Positions 47,309 to 54,513 of a stretch of 64,000 nt of DNA are shown one piece after another. Location of the stretch: the NCBI RefSeq assembly GCF_001583435.1, contig NZ_CP013251.1, positions 1,265,001-1,329,000 of the forward strand, read 5' to 3'. The position numbers and the translations under genes were made by a program. A model generated the notes under the pieces. It saw nothing but the letters and a program-made list of their open reading frames with translations, was not told where the DNA came from and did not search any database. The number at the start of each line of letters is the position of its first letter. Within the stretch, counting starts at the first letter, position 1. This stretch comes from Endozoicomonas montiporae CL-33 (lineage in GTDB: Bacteria; Pseudomonadota; Gammaproteobacteria; Pseudomonadales; Endozoicomonadaceae).

Positions 47309-48859
47309 TTATTGCTCCTGCAGTTTGCTGGTGGCTTTCAGGTTGGCCCAGGCGATGAAACCAACGATGACGAAGATGAACCCGGCGATGGCGGATGCCA
47401 GACCAAAGTCCTGTCCATAACTGCCAAAGGCAATGCGGAAGGTGTAACTCACCAGAATATCGGTGGCACCTGCCGGTGTTGAGGCATCAAGCAGGTTCGG
47501 GCCGCCGCCGGTCAACAGGTTGATCAGGACAAAGTTGTTGAAGTTGAAGGCAAAACTGGCAATCAGCAGCGGTATTAATGGTTTGATAATCATTGGCACC
47601 GTGATGTGACGCAGGTTGTGCAGCGGATTGGCACCGTCGATGGCAGACGCTTCGTACAGGTCTTCCGGAATGGCTTTCAACAGCCCCATGGTCAGAATCA
47701 TCATGTAGGGGTAACCCAGCCAGCAGTTCACGATCAGAATCATGGCCTTGGCAAGGTATTCGTTGGTAAACCACTCGGGCTTAATGCCAAACAGGTTGTG
47801 CAGCACCAGGTTGATTTCACCGAAGTTCTGGTTGAACAGTCCGCGGAAAATCAGAATGGAAATAAAGGCGGGCACGGCATAGGGAAGAATCAGCAATACC
47901 CGGTAAATGGCACTTTCTTTCAAAGGTTCCCACTGCACCAGGCAGGCCAGCAGCAAACCAATGATCAGGGTGAACATTACGGTCAGAGTGGCATGAGTCA
48001 CCGTCCAGCCCAGAATTTTCCAGAACGGACCCTGAATACCCGGGTCGCTGACGACTCTGACAAAGTTATCCCAGCCAATGTAAACGGTGAAGCCGGGTGC
48101 CATGCGTTCGCCATCCTGACTGACATAGAAGCCGGTTTCGTGATCAGGGTGATAAACGTCGCCAGTCTGGTTGTTGATCAGGCTGTCATTGTCGCCTTCA
48201 CTAAACAATTGTGCCATTGCACCAAATTCACGCAGACTGGTCATGACCAGTTTGGATTCGTCAGGCAGCATGACCGTCAGCAGACGCAGATCGCTGCGTA
48301 GCTGAATGATATCGCGCATGGCCAGTTTGTCGCCTTCAGCCTGAATGGCACTATCGGCAGACACTGTCCCGGGCAATTGAGCGACGGTAAACGCTTGTGT
48401 TGTATAGGATTCTTCGTGGTTACGGGTGTTAGTCAGTTCCAGCTGGTAGGCGTCGTTGTTCTGGTATAGGCTCAGGGCGAATTTTTCCTCGCCACTGCTG
48501 TAGGTTTTGTCCAGATGAATCTGTTTAACCCGCTCAAACGGTAGCAGGTTGGTGGAACTGTAATTGGTAAAGGCAATATTAACGGTATAAATCAGAGGAA
48601 ATACGACAAACAGTATGACCCCCAACAAGCTTGGGTAAACGTAACGGAAGTTGTAGGCTTTCTCGCTGGTGAACACCCAGGTACCGATACTTCCCAGCAG
48701 CAGGATGACAAGGGCAAAAGCAATTTCTCCCTGTGCGTACATCAGGGTGATGATATACAGCAATGCAATATCAATAGCGGCGACCAGTGCCCACTTTAGC
48801 CCGTTGCCGGATACTACTTTTCCAGATAGTACTCCACCGGCATCCTGTGGCTGTTTCAT
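47309..48859 (-). CDS. malF: Maltose ABC transporter permease MalF 2
   Basis: 516 residues with the MalF arrangement: N-terminal membrane segments, the large periplasmic P2 loop (~75-265) that is the most diverged part against MalF1, and the EAA motif YEASAIDGANPLHNLRHITVPMI. GGAG lies 7 nt upstream of the start. It is separated from malE2 by a strong palindrome (48885-48910). Confidence 0.95.
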   Translation of the reverse strand: MKQPQDAGGVLSGKVVSGNGLKWALVAAIDIALLYIITLMYAQGEIAFALVILLLGSIGTWVFTSEKAYNFRYVYPSLLGVILFVVFPLIYTVNIAFTNYSSTNLLPFERVKQIHLDKTYSSGEEKFALSLYQNNDAYQLELTNTRNHEESYTTQAFTVAQLPGTVSADSAIQAEGDKLAMRDIIQLRSDLRLLTVMLPDESKLVMTSLREFGAMAQLFSEGDNDSLINNQTGDVYHPDHETGFYVSQDGERMAPGFTVYIGWDNFVRVVSDPGIQGPFWKILGWTVTHATLTVMFTLIIGLLLACLVQWEPLKESAIYRVLLILPYAVPAFISILIFRGLFNQNFGEINLVLHNLFGIKPEWFTNEYLAKAMILIVNCWLGYPYMMILTMGLLKAIPEDLYEASAIDGANPLHNLRHITVPMIIKPLIPLLIASFAFNFNNFVLINLLTGGGPNLLDASTPAGATDILVSYTFRIAFGSYGQDFGLASAIAGFIFVIVGFIAWANLKATSKLQEQ

Positions 48860-48884
48860 GTTGGTTCTCCGAATCAGGACGGGG

Positions 48885-48910
48885 ACGAACCGGAGCAGGC
48901 TCCGGTTCGT
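48885..48910. promoter_or_regulatory. Perfect 12-bp stem-loop between malE2 and malF2
   Basis: ACGAACCGGAGC and GCTCCGGTTCGT around a 2-nt centre, 28 nt after the malE2 stop and 25 nt before malF2. No T run, so it is not a strong intrinsic terminator. As with the REP hairpins between malE and malF in E. coli it could shield malE mRNA and keep binding protein in excess over permease. Confidence 0.7.
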
Positions 48911-48938
48911 ATTCAGCTCAGAAAATAAGATCAGACGA

Positions 48939-50117
48939 TCAGTTCAAAATACGGTTAGCGGCATTATCAAGAGCGGCATTCACTTCTTCACGGCCATTGG
49001 CAATATTGCTCAGGGCTGCTTCCATGGAACTCCAGAACTTGCCCATTTCCGGTACGTTTGGCATCAGCAAACCATTCATGGCACCTTCATAGGTGGCCGC
49101 GATGCGAGGGTCAGACTTCAGCTCTTCCATGAAGGCTTTGTTGGCAACGGCACCCAGAGGCACGTCGTTGTTCATGGTTCTCAGGCCGTCTTCGCTCAGC
49201 AGATAGTTTTCCAGGAACTCCTGAGCCAGTGCTTTATTAGGCGTGGCATTGTTGATGGTGGCACCCCAGACACCCACAAAGGCACGAGCCGGGCTGCCGT
49301 CGATGGTGGGTAGTGGTGCAACACCGTAGTTGATGCCGGAGCTGTCCAGGTTGGACCATGCCCATGGGCCGGATACCATCATGGCGGCTTTGCCGTTGTT
49401 GAAGGTGGAGTCCATTACGCCGTAGTCAACACCGCGTGGCAGAACGTCTTTTTCAATCAGCCGGGCAAACATGCTCGCACCTTTACGGGCACCTTCGTTG
49501 TTTACGCCTACAGACTCAACGTCGTAACCGGCTTCGGTTTCCTTGAAGACATAGCCGCCGTTGGAAGCCAGCATTGGCATGGAGAAGTAAGGCTGAATCT
49601 GGTCCCACATGATGGTGGCCATATCCTTGTCTTTCTTCTTCAGATCGTCACGCAGGGCGAACATTTCTTCGTAGGTAGACGGCGCTTTTTCAATAATGTC
49701 TTTGTTGTAGATCAGGCCGATGGCTTCCATAGCGATCGGGTAGCCGTAGGTTTTACCGTCAACGGTGGTCGCCTGCCAGCCCAGGTCAACAATGCCGTCA
49801 TAGAAAGACTTGGATGGCTTGATTTCAGACAGCAGACCGGACTGTGCCCACTCACCGTAACGGTCATGAGCCCAAAGCAGAATGTCAGGGCCCTGACCGG
49901 TGGCAGCAGCCTGCTGGAAACGGTCGGTGATGTTTTCCGGGATTTCTACACGAATCTTGATACCCATTTCTTTTTCGAACAGTTCACCCACCTGGCTGAT
50001 ACCGTTGTAGGCTTTGTCGCCACCGACCCAGATGGTCAGTTCGTCTTCGGAAAACGCATAAGCGCTGCCTGACGCTACGGTTAGGGCAATGGCGGCGGCG
50101 AGGGATTTTTTTAGCAT
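48939..50117 (-). CDS. malE: Maltose/maltodextrin-binding protein 2
   Basis: 392 residues from ATG 50117, which has AGGAG 7 nt upstream and a compact signal peptide (MLKKSLAAAIALTVASGSAYA). The frame extends to 50204 without a better start. The mature part parallels MalE1: LTIWVGGDKAYNGISQVGELFEKE, LLWAHDRYGEWAQSGLL and YGYPIAMEAIGLIYNK. It is first in operon 2. Two LacI-type sites lie ~220-250 bp upstream. Confidence 0.95.
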   Translation of the reverse strand: MLKKSLAAAIALTVASGSAYAFSEDELTIWVGGDKAYNGISQVGELFEKEMGIKIRVEIPENITDRFQQAAATGQGPDILLWAHDRYGEWAQSGLLSEIKPSKSFYDGIVDLGWQATTVDGKTYGYPIAMEAIGLIYNKDIIEKAPSTYEEMFALRDDLKKKDKDMATIMWDQIQPYFSMPMLASNGGYVFKETEAGYDVESVGVNNEGARKGASMFARLIEKDVLPRGVDYGVMDSTFNNGKAAMMVSGPWAWSNLDSSGINYGVAPLPTIDGSPARAFVGVWGATINNATPNKALAQEFLENYLLSEDGLRTMNNDVPLGAVANKAFMEELKSDPRIAATYEGAMNGLLMPNVPEMGKFWSSMEAALSNIANGREEVNAALDNAANRILN

Positions 50118-50336
50118 GACTTTACTCCTGACAGTCTGCTTTTTAGCTAGCAGTTTATGTTGGTGTTGATAATCAAGAACGTCAGCCCGACAGATCTTTG
50201 CCAACGATTCTTCACCAAAGACGGGTTCATCGGGATAAATACACGACTATGTGTATGTAATCAAAGGCAAATTTCTATGGACTGGATGTTGTTGTTACGC
50301 CGCTTATGCTCTGGTGAAAGGCTTTGTGAATCAATG

Positions 50337-50350
50337 TGTAAACGTTTCCA
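50337..50350. promoter_or_regulatory. LacI-type operator upstream of malE2, site 1
   Basis: tgtaaacgtttcca matches TGTAANCGNTTACA except at one arm position. It is 220 bp upstream of malE2. Confidence 0.6.
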
Positions 50351-50354
50351 AATG

Positions 50355-50368
50355 GTGTGCGTTTACAC
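50355..50368. promoter_or_regulatory. LacI-type operator upstream of malE2, site 2
   Basis: gtgtgcgtttacac keeps one perfect half-site (CGTTTACA) and a weaker second half. Its centre is 18-19 bp from that of site 1, nearly two helical turns, which would suit cooperative binding. Confidence 0.5.
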
Positions 50369-50563
50369 TGACCTTCAGAGGCGGGGGTTCGGTGGTTTTT
50401 TTGCTGGAAAATTAGCCGATTCCGGGCAGTCAAATGGTTAATAACGGCAAGTCATAACCAACGGAACTGACTTGACTTAAGCTCTGAACCCGGAAAAATG
50501 AAGCACGATAGTTGGGTTGGTGTGTCGTTCTGATCCTGCAGGATCTTGATTTTAAGGCCATTC

Positions 50564-51439
50564 ATGACTAAACCTTGTCGTGATGATGGCATAGGTAGTG
50601 ATTCCATGGTTAGGTTTTATGATAAGGAATCCATGCTAATCGGGTCGGTGGCTTCTTTTCTGCTTGCCGTTTTTTTTATCCCGAATACCAGGGCAGATGC
50701 CTTGGCTCTGGCAACTTTCTGGCACCCTGCATTCTTTGTTGATGAAAAAAACCATCCGCTCTTTCACTTTGCTGGTTATCCCTGTTGCCTTCAGTATGGC
50801 GCAGGTAAGGGCAAGGCAAATGAAGGCAGAGTTGCTTGCAGGCGCACTTCCTCTGGTTCGTGGGTGGCGCAAATCCAAATCAATGCCTCCGGAGGCTTGG
50901 GGCAGGGTGGAATAACGAGTGGGGCTGGTGGCAATGAGCCACCGGAGCGTCCGTTTAACAGGTGTGAAAAAGAATATGACAGGTATCCGGACTATAACAA
51001 TCGTATTCGGCGCTGGTTACTGCGACTTTGTTTCATGCTTTCCAGAATATGTTGTTCTGGATGCACCAGGGGAGCCGATGGTACGTCAAATGCTGAAGAG
51101 AACCTTGAGCTGATGACTAATGATGAGACGGTCTGCGTATTTTCTGAAAACTGCGAGCGGGGCCTTGAAAATTATGGTCTTTGCATACAAATAAAGCAGT
51201 TTGAGTCCTTTGAAAGAAGGTATCAGGGGATAGTTGTCAAGATGAGTGCTTTGGGTCTCGATATCAAAAAACAAATTAATTCAGGCGATTATTCGCTGGC
51301 CGTAATGAACCTGATAAAAGCTGAACAAGAGGAACTGCGCGCTGAAATGCGTCAGCTTGAAGAGGTATTTTTGCGTTACAGGAAACTGTACTGCAACAAA
51401 GAGTGCAAAGAGAATGATGAACGGGAGCCGGATCGATAG
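50564..51439 (+). CDS. Unknown exported Cys-rich protein
   Basis: 291 residues from ATG 50564 (AAGG 6 nt upstream); ATG 50606 and 50633 are alternatives. A signal peptide lies at ~24-45 (MLIGSVASFLLAVFFIPNTRADA). The mature part is Cys-rich (AGYPCCLQYG, LCFMLSRICCSGC, FSENCERG, NKECKEN), with a Gly/Pro segment GAGGNEPPERP and a C-terminal helix. The Gly-Gly-Asn-x-Pro-Pro piece resembles one in the three tandem paralogues, though overall similarity is not evident. Function unknown. It is divergent from malE2 and may share its operators. Confidence 0.6.
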   Translation: MTKPCRDDGIGSDSMVRFYDKESMLIGSVASFLLAVFFIPNTRADALALATFWHPAFFVDEKNHPLFHFAGYPCCLQYGAGKGKANEGRVACRRTSSGSWVAQIQINASGGLGQGGITSGAGGNEPPERPFNRCEKEYDRYPDYNNRIRRWLLRLCFMLSRICCSGCTRGADGTSNAEENLELMTNDETVCVFSENCERGLENYGLCIQIKQFESFERRYQGIVVKMSALGLDIKKQINSGDYSLAVMNLIKAEQEELRAEMRQLEEVFLRYRKLYCNKECKENDEREPDR

Positions 51440-51459
51440 GGTGATTGAGACGACCTCTA

Positions 51460-51493
51460 ATACCAATTCATGTTTAGAAGACAGAATTGGTAT
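51460..51493. repeat. 34-bp dispersed palindrome (ATACCAATTC family)
   Basis: ataccaattc and gaattggtat arms. Read on the minus strand, the first 29 bases differ from the left end of the 160-bp element at 41087 by one base. It lies 20 bp after the stop of the unknown gene and could act as a terminator-like hairpin. Confidence 0.75.
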
Positions 51494-51519
51494 AAGGGAG
51501 GCAGCAGACAGAAAAATCC

Positions 51520-51551
51520 CTCGTCATTCCCGGGCAGGTGGGAATGACGAG
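51520..51551. repeat. Perfect 12-bp stem hairpin, dRS3-like
   Basis: CTCGTCATTCCC and GGGAATGACGAG around gggcaggt. The core fits ATTCCC-N8-GGGAAT, the pattern of neisserial dRS3 repeats; similar ATTCCC hairpins are common in other proteobacteria. It lies between two convergent genes. Confidence 0.65.
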
Positions 51552-51620
51552 TTAATGGTGAGTGCTTCTTTGCCACTTCCCTTAGTCAATAAGCCAGTCA
51601 ATAAGTGAGCAGGGAAAATC

Positions 51621-52634
51621 TCAGGAGGCCTGGGCTATTACTGTCGGGACGCCTGTTGTGTGCCCCTGTCGTAGAATAACATTCAAAAACTCTCCTCTTG
51701 GGGCTTCATTGCGAATGGCTTCGATCACCAGGTTGGCCGCTTTGCTGGCAATGCCTTCAATATTCTGGCAGACCGAGGTCAGGGCGTGATAGCGATCGTT
51801 ATCAATGCCGTCGTAACCCACTACATGCACGTCATCCGGCACCTTTTTGTCGAGGTCGGCCAGTGCCATACAAATGCCTGTTGCAACGATATCTGAAAAA
51901 GCAACAAAACCATCGGGACGCAAACCGGATTCCATCAATGTACGTATACGACGGTAGCTGTCCAATGCAGGCAGGCCGGTGCTGTTGCCAATTTCAATGA
52001 CTTCAGAAGGAATCAATCCAGCTTCAATCAGCGCCCGGCGATATCCGGCGCGTCGTAATTGTGAGACCTGGTGATCGCCATTCAGACAGACAAAATAGAT
52101 AGTCCGGCAATCGTTATCCAGCAGGTGCTGTGTTGCCAGAAAACCACCCTGTTCATCATTGGAGGCTACCCAGAATGAATCTTCTTTGGGTTCGCCAATA
52201 TGAATCACCGGAATCCCGTCTTGGTCAATGGATTTTAATCTCGGGTCACTTTCATGAATGCCAATCGCAATAAATGCTTTGGCTTTTGTTTCTAACTGAC
52301 CGTCAATAGAGAACTTGGCGCGTTTAGCGCGATAGCCTTTTTGTTGAAGATGGACTTTTAACACTTCATACACTTTCAGTGCAAAAGGAGAGATGGTGCC
52401 TAGTTCCAGCCCCAGAATAACACCAATACTGAAATCATCCTGACCATGTAGCTGGCGTGCCATGTAGTTTGGCTGGTAGTTCAGCTCTTTAGCAGCTTCC
52501 AATACCTTTTTGCGGGTGCTTTCTGAAACATATTTTCCCCCGTTCAGTACGCGACTCACGGTAGCGATGGAAAGCTCGGCCTGAGCTGCTACCTGAAGAA
52601 TCGTTGCCTGACTCTCAGATTTGTTACGTCCCAT
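51621..52634 (-). CDS. LacI-family regulator of maltose/glycogen genes (inferred)
   Basis: 337 residues. N-terminal helix-turn-helix TILQVAAQAELSIATVSRVLNGGKYVSESTRKKV with hinge LNYQPNYMARQL is LacI type. The effector domain has the usual ASNDEQGGFLATQHLL, AFSDIVATGICMALADL and VVGYDGIDN. It sits between mal operon 2 and the divergent lamB2. At least five genes nearby have CTGTAANCGNTTACAG sites, the form expected for this family, so it is the likely ligand; that link is inference. No clean site is seen in its own upstream region. Confidence 0.88.
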   Translation of the reverse strand: MGRNKSESQATILQVAAQAELSIATVSRVLNGGKYVSESTRKKVLEAAKELNYQPNYMARQLHGQDDFSIGVILGLELGTISPFALKVYEVLKVHLQQKGYRAKRAKFSIDGQLETKAKAFIAIGIHESDPRLKSIDQDGIPVIHIGEPKEDSFWVASNDEQGGFLATQHLLDNDCRTIYFVCLNGDHQVSQLRRAGYRRALIEAGLIPSEVIEIGNSTGLPALDSYRRIRTLMESGLRPDGFVAFSDIVATGICMALADLDKKVPDDVHVVGYDGIDNDRYHALTSVCQNIEGIASKAANLVIEAIRNEAPRGEFLNVILRQGHTTGVPTVIAQAS

Positions 52635-52956
52635 AATTCAATCAATTACTGCGTGTGACTCCGGTAGGTCATCATAACAGGACTGTTACAGAGTGTATCT
52701 GAAAATATCGTTTTCTTGATTCTGATCAATTCACGACGTTGGTTGGTACCTTTGGTTATCTCTTGTTCAATTTTCTCAAAACCTTTTCATATTGCGTCAA
52801 AAGCTTACATTGGCAAAATGCAAACCACGCCAATGACGTAATTCATTTCTCAAAGGCATTTCATGTTAGTGCAGTAATTGGGGGTAATTATTGCTGCGCT
52901 GTTGTCTTGAAGTGTCTTGTTAAATACATAGATAAATAACCAGGGAGTCAGGAGCA
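52635..52956. other. Intergenic region between lacI-type gene and lamB2
   Basis: About 320 bp with divergent promoters. One palindrome, gaaaatatcgttttc (52701-52715), is centred on CG but does not match the operator consensus. Nothing else is certain. Confidence 0.4.
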
Positions 52957-54402
52957 GTGTCCAAACGCTTCTTTAAAGTAGTACCGCTGGCAGCCGCCGT
53001 TTCAGCTGTAATGTTTACCGGTAATGTATTAGCGGAAGAATCCACTGAATCCGTTATTCAGGAAGTGGTTTCTAACCCGACCGATATTTTGACTGATGGC
53101 TGGACTGTGAATGGTTATATTCGCACAGGTGTCCGTTTTACTGATAAAGGTATCAGTACTCATAATGAATTTGGCAAGCCTGATTATCACACCGCTGGTA
53201 CAACAGGCCACAATGCGAATCAGGTTGAATTCGTTATTGGAAAGAAAACCGAATTTCAGAATGGAGTCTGGTCTGAACTGGGTATTCGTGCGGAATACGG
53301 TAACGGTAATTCTTACTTCTACTCCTCTCCTGGCAGCGAAGCTAAAAACGATACTGATGAAGGCCGCTTTGAAGTAAAAGAAGCTTTCATGAAGCTGGGC
53401 GGTATGGATTATTTGCCGGAAGACGCACATGTCTGGGCAGGTCGCCGCTTCCTGAATCGTTCTGCAGGTCTGTTATCCGGTGAATTCTGGAAGCAGTCTT
53501 CCGGTATGGGCTTTGGTTATGAGCAAAGCGGTACCGGTATTGCACTGGTTTCTGTTGATCCGGGTGAAGGCAAAGTAAAAAAAGATATTGAAGATAAAGT
53601 AGGGCAGCGTGCCACAATGCACTCTCTCGATCTTTACACCTATGGTCACGAAGGTTTGGGCGGTAGCTTCGATTTTGACCTGAAAATCATGCAGCAGGGC
53701 TCTGAAACGAAGTTTAAGCAGGCTTACGGTAAAGACTCAGCTACCGATGGTATTGGCTTAGCTGTTACCTATAACCGCGACTGGTATGGTTTTGATGGTT
53801 GGTCTCAGACTGGTTTGGCATACGGTGAAGGCATGGCTGCTAACCGTGGTGTTAACTTCGGTGCCTGGTCTGGTGGCTTTGACCACGGTCTGGATGGTGC
53901 AGGTGCTGCTACCAATAAAGACGCGAAAACCTGGTTCTTTACCTCTTACGGTGTCCTGAATATCAGCGATAACTGGCAGATGGGCTCTGAAGTCACTTAC
54001 CTCTACGGTAAGAATATCTTCGGTTTGAGCAAAGAAGGTGAGACCGATACCATCCATCGCGGTCTGGTAGCCGTTCGCCCAACTTATCGGGTACACGACA
54101 ATTTCCGTTGGGAGTGGACTGCTTCCTACGCTTATCAGGATGCTCCGGCTGGTTGGATTTACGATGAGTGGAGTAAAGGCGGCAGTGGCCCGGCTACCGG
54201 TGCCAGCGGTAAAGCCAACTTCTATACCGTAGAGATGGCAGGTGTGTTTACTGTGAACGCTGATTACTTTGGTCGCCCACAGATCAAACCTTTTGTGACC
54301 TACCTGTATAAAGATGCCAAAGAAGGCTATGGCTGGGGCGAAGAGTTTGGTAAGAAAAAAGGCGTATGGCAATTCGGTGTGGAGGCAGAAATCTGGTTCT
54401 AA
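52957..54402 (+). CDS. lamB: Maltoporin-like sugar porin 2
   Basis: 481 residues with GTG start 52957, after GGGAG at ~9 nt. The signal peptide ends GNVLAEE. The mature part starts with a short helical piece, then barrel strands: GWTVNGYIRTGVRF, WAGRRFLNRSAGLLSGEFWKQSSGMGFGYE and the end FGVEAEIWF with terminal Phe. It is LamB-like but diverged from LamB1 (it has GEFWKQSSGMG where LamB1 has [12 protein letters not shown]), so the two may prefer different glucans. A terminator follows. Confidence 0.88.
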   Translation: MSKRFFKVVPLAAAVSAVMFTGNVLAEESTESVIQEVVSNPTDILTDGWTVNGYIRTGVRFTDKGISTHNEFGKPDYHTAGTTGHNANQVEFVIGKKTEFQNGVWSELGIRAEYGNGNSYFYSSPGSEAKNDTDEGRFEVKEAFMKLGGMDYLPEDAHVWAGRRFLNRSAGLLSGEFWKQSSGMGFGYEQSGTGIALVSVDPGEGKVKKDIEDKVGQRATMHSLDLYTYGHEGLGGSFDFDLKIMQQGSETKFKQAYGKDSATDGIGLAVTYNRDWYGFDGWSQTGLAYGEGMAANRGVNFGAWSGGFDHGLDGAGAATNKDAKTWFFTSYGVLNISDNWQMGSEVTYLYGKNIFGLSKEGETDTIHRGLVAVRPTYRVHDNFRWEWTASYAYQDAPAGWIYDEWSKGGSGPATGASGKANFYTVEMAGVFTVNADYFGRPQIKPFVTYLYKDAKEGYGWGEEFGKKKGVWQFGVEAEIWF

Positions 54403-54444
54403 CCCTTTCTTAGTGTGAGTGGCTAAATAGATACTTCATTATTT

Positions 54445-54474
54445 GCCGGTGCTTTTTAGTACCGGCTTTTTTTT
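54445..54474 (+). terminator. Intrinsic terminator of lamB2
   Basis: GCCGGT and ACCGGC stem with a T8 run, 43 bp past the stop codon. Confidence 0.9.
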
Positions 54475-54513
54475 AAATTAATTGATTAAAATGCGTTTAA
54501 AGGAATTAGCGGT

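Larger units (their letters stand above)
50118..50563. other. Promoter region of mal operon 2
   Basis: About 445 bp between malE2 and the divergent unknown gene. It holds two LacI-type operator candidates (50337-50350 and 50355-50368). No RNA gene or further repeat is seen. Confidence 0.5.

Noticed and set aside
52701..52715. gaaaatatcgttttc as an autoregulatory operator of the LacI-type gene
   Set aside because: It is palindromic around CG but lacks the TGTAA/TTACA arms shared by the other sites.
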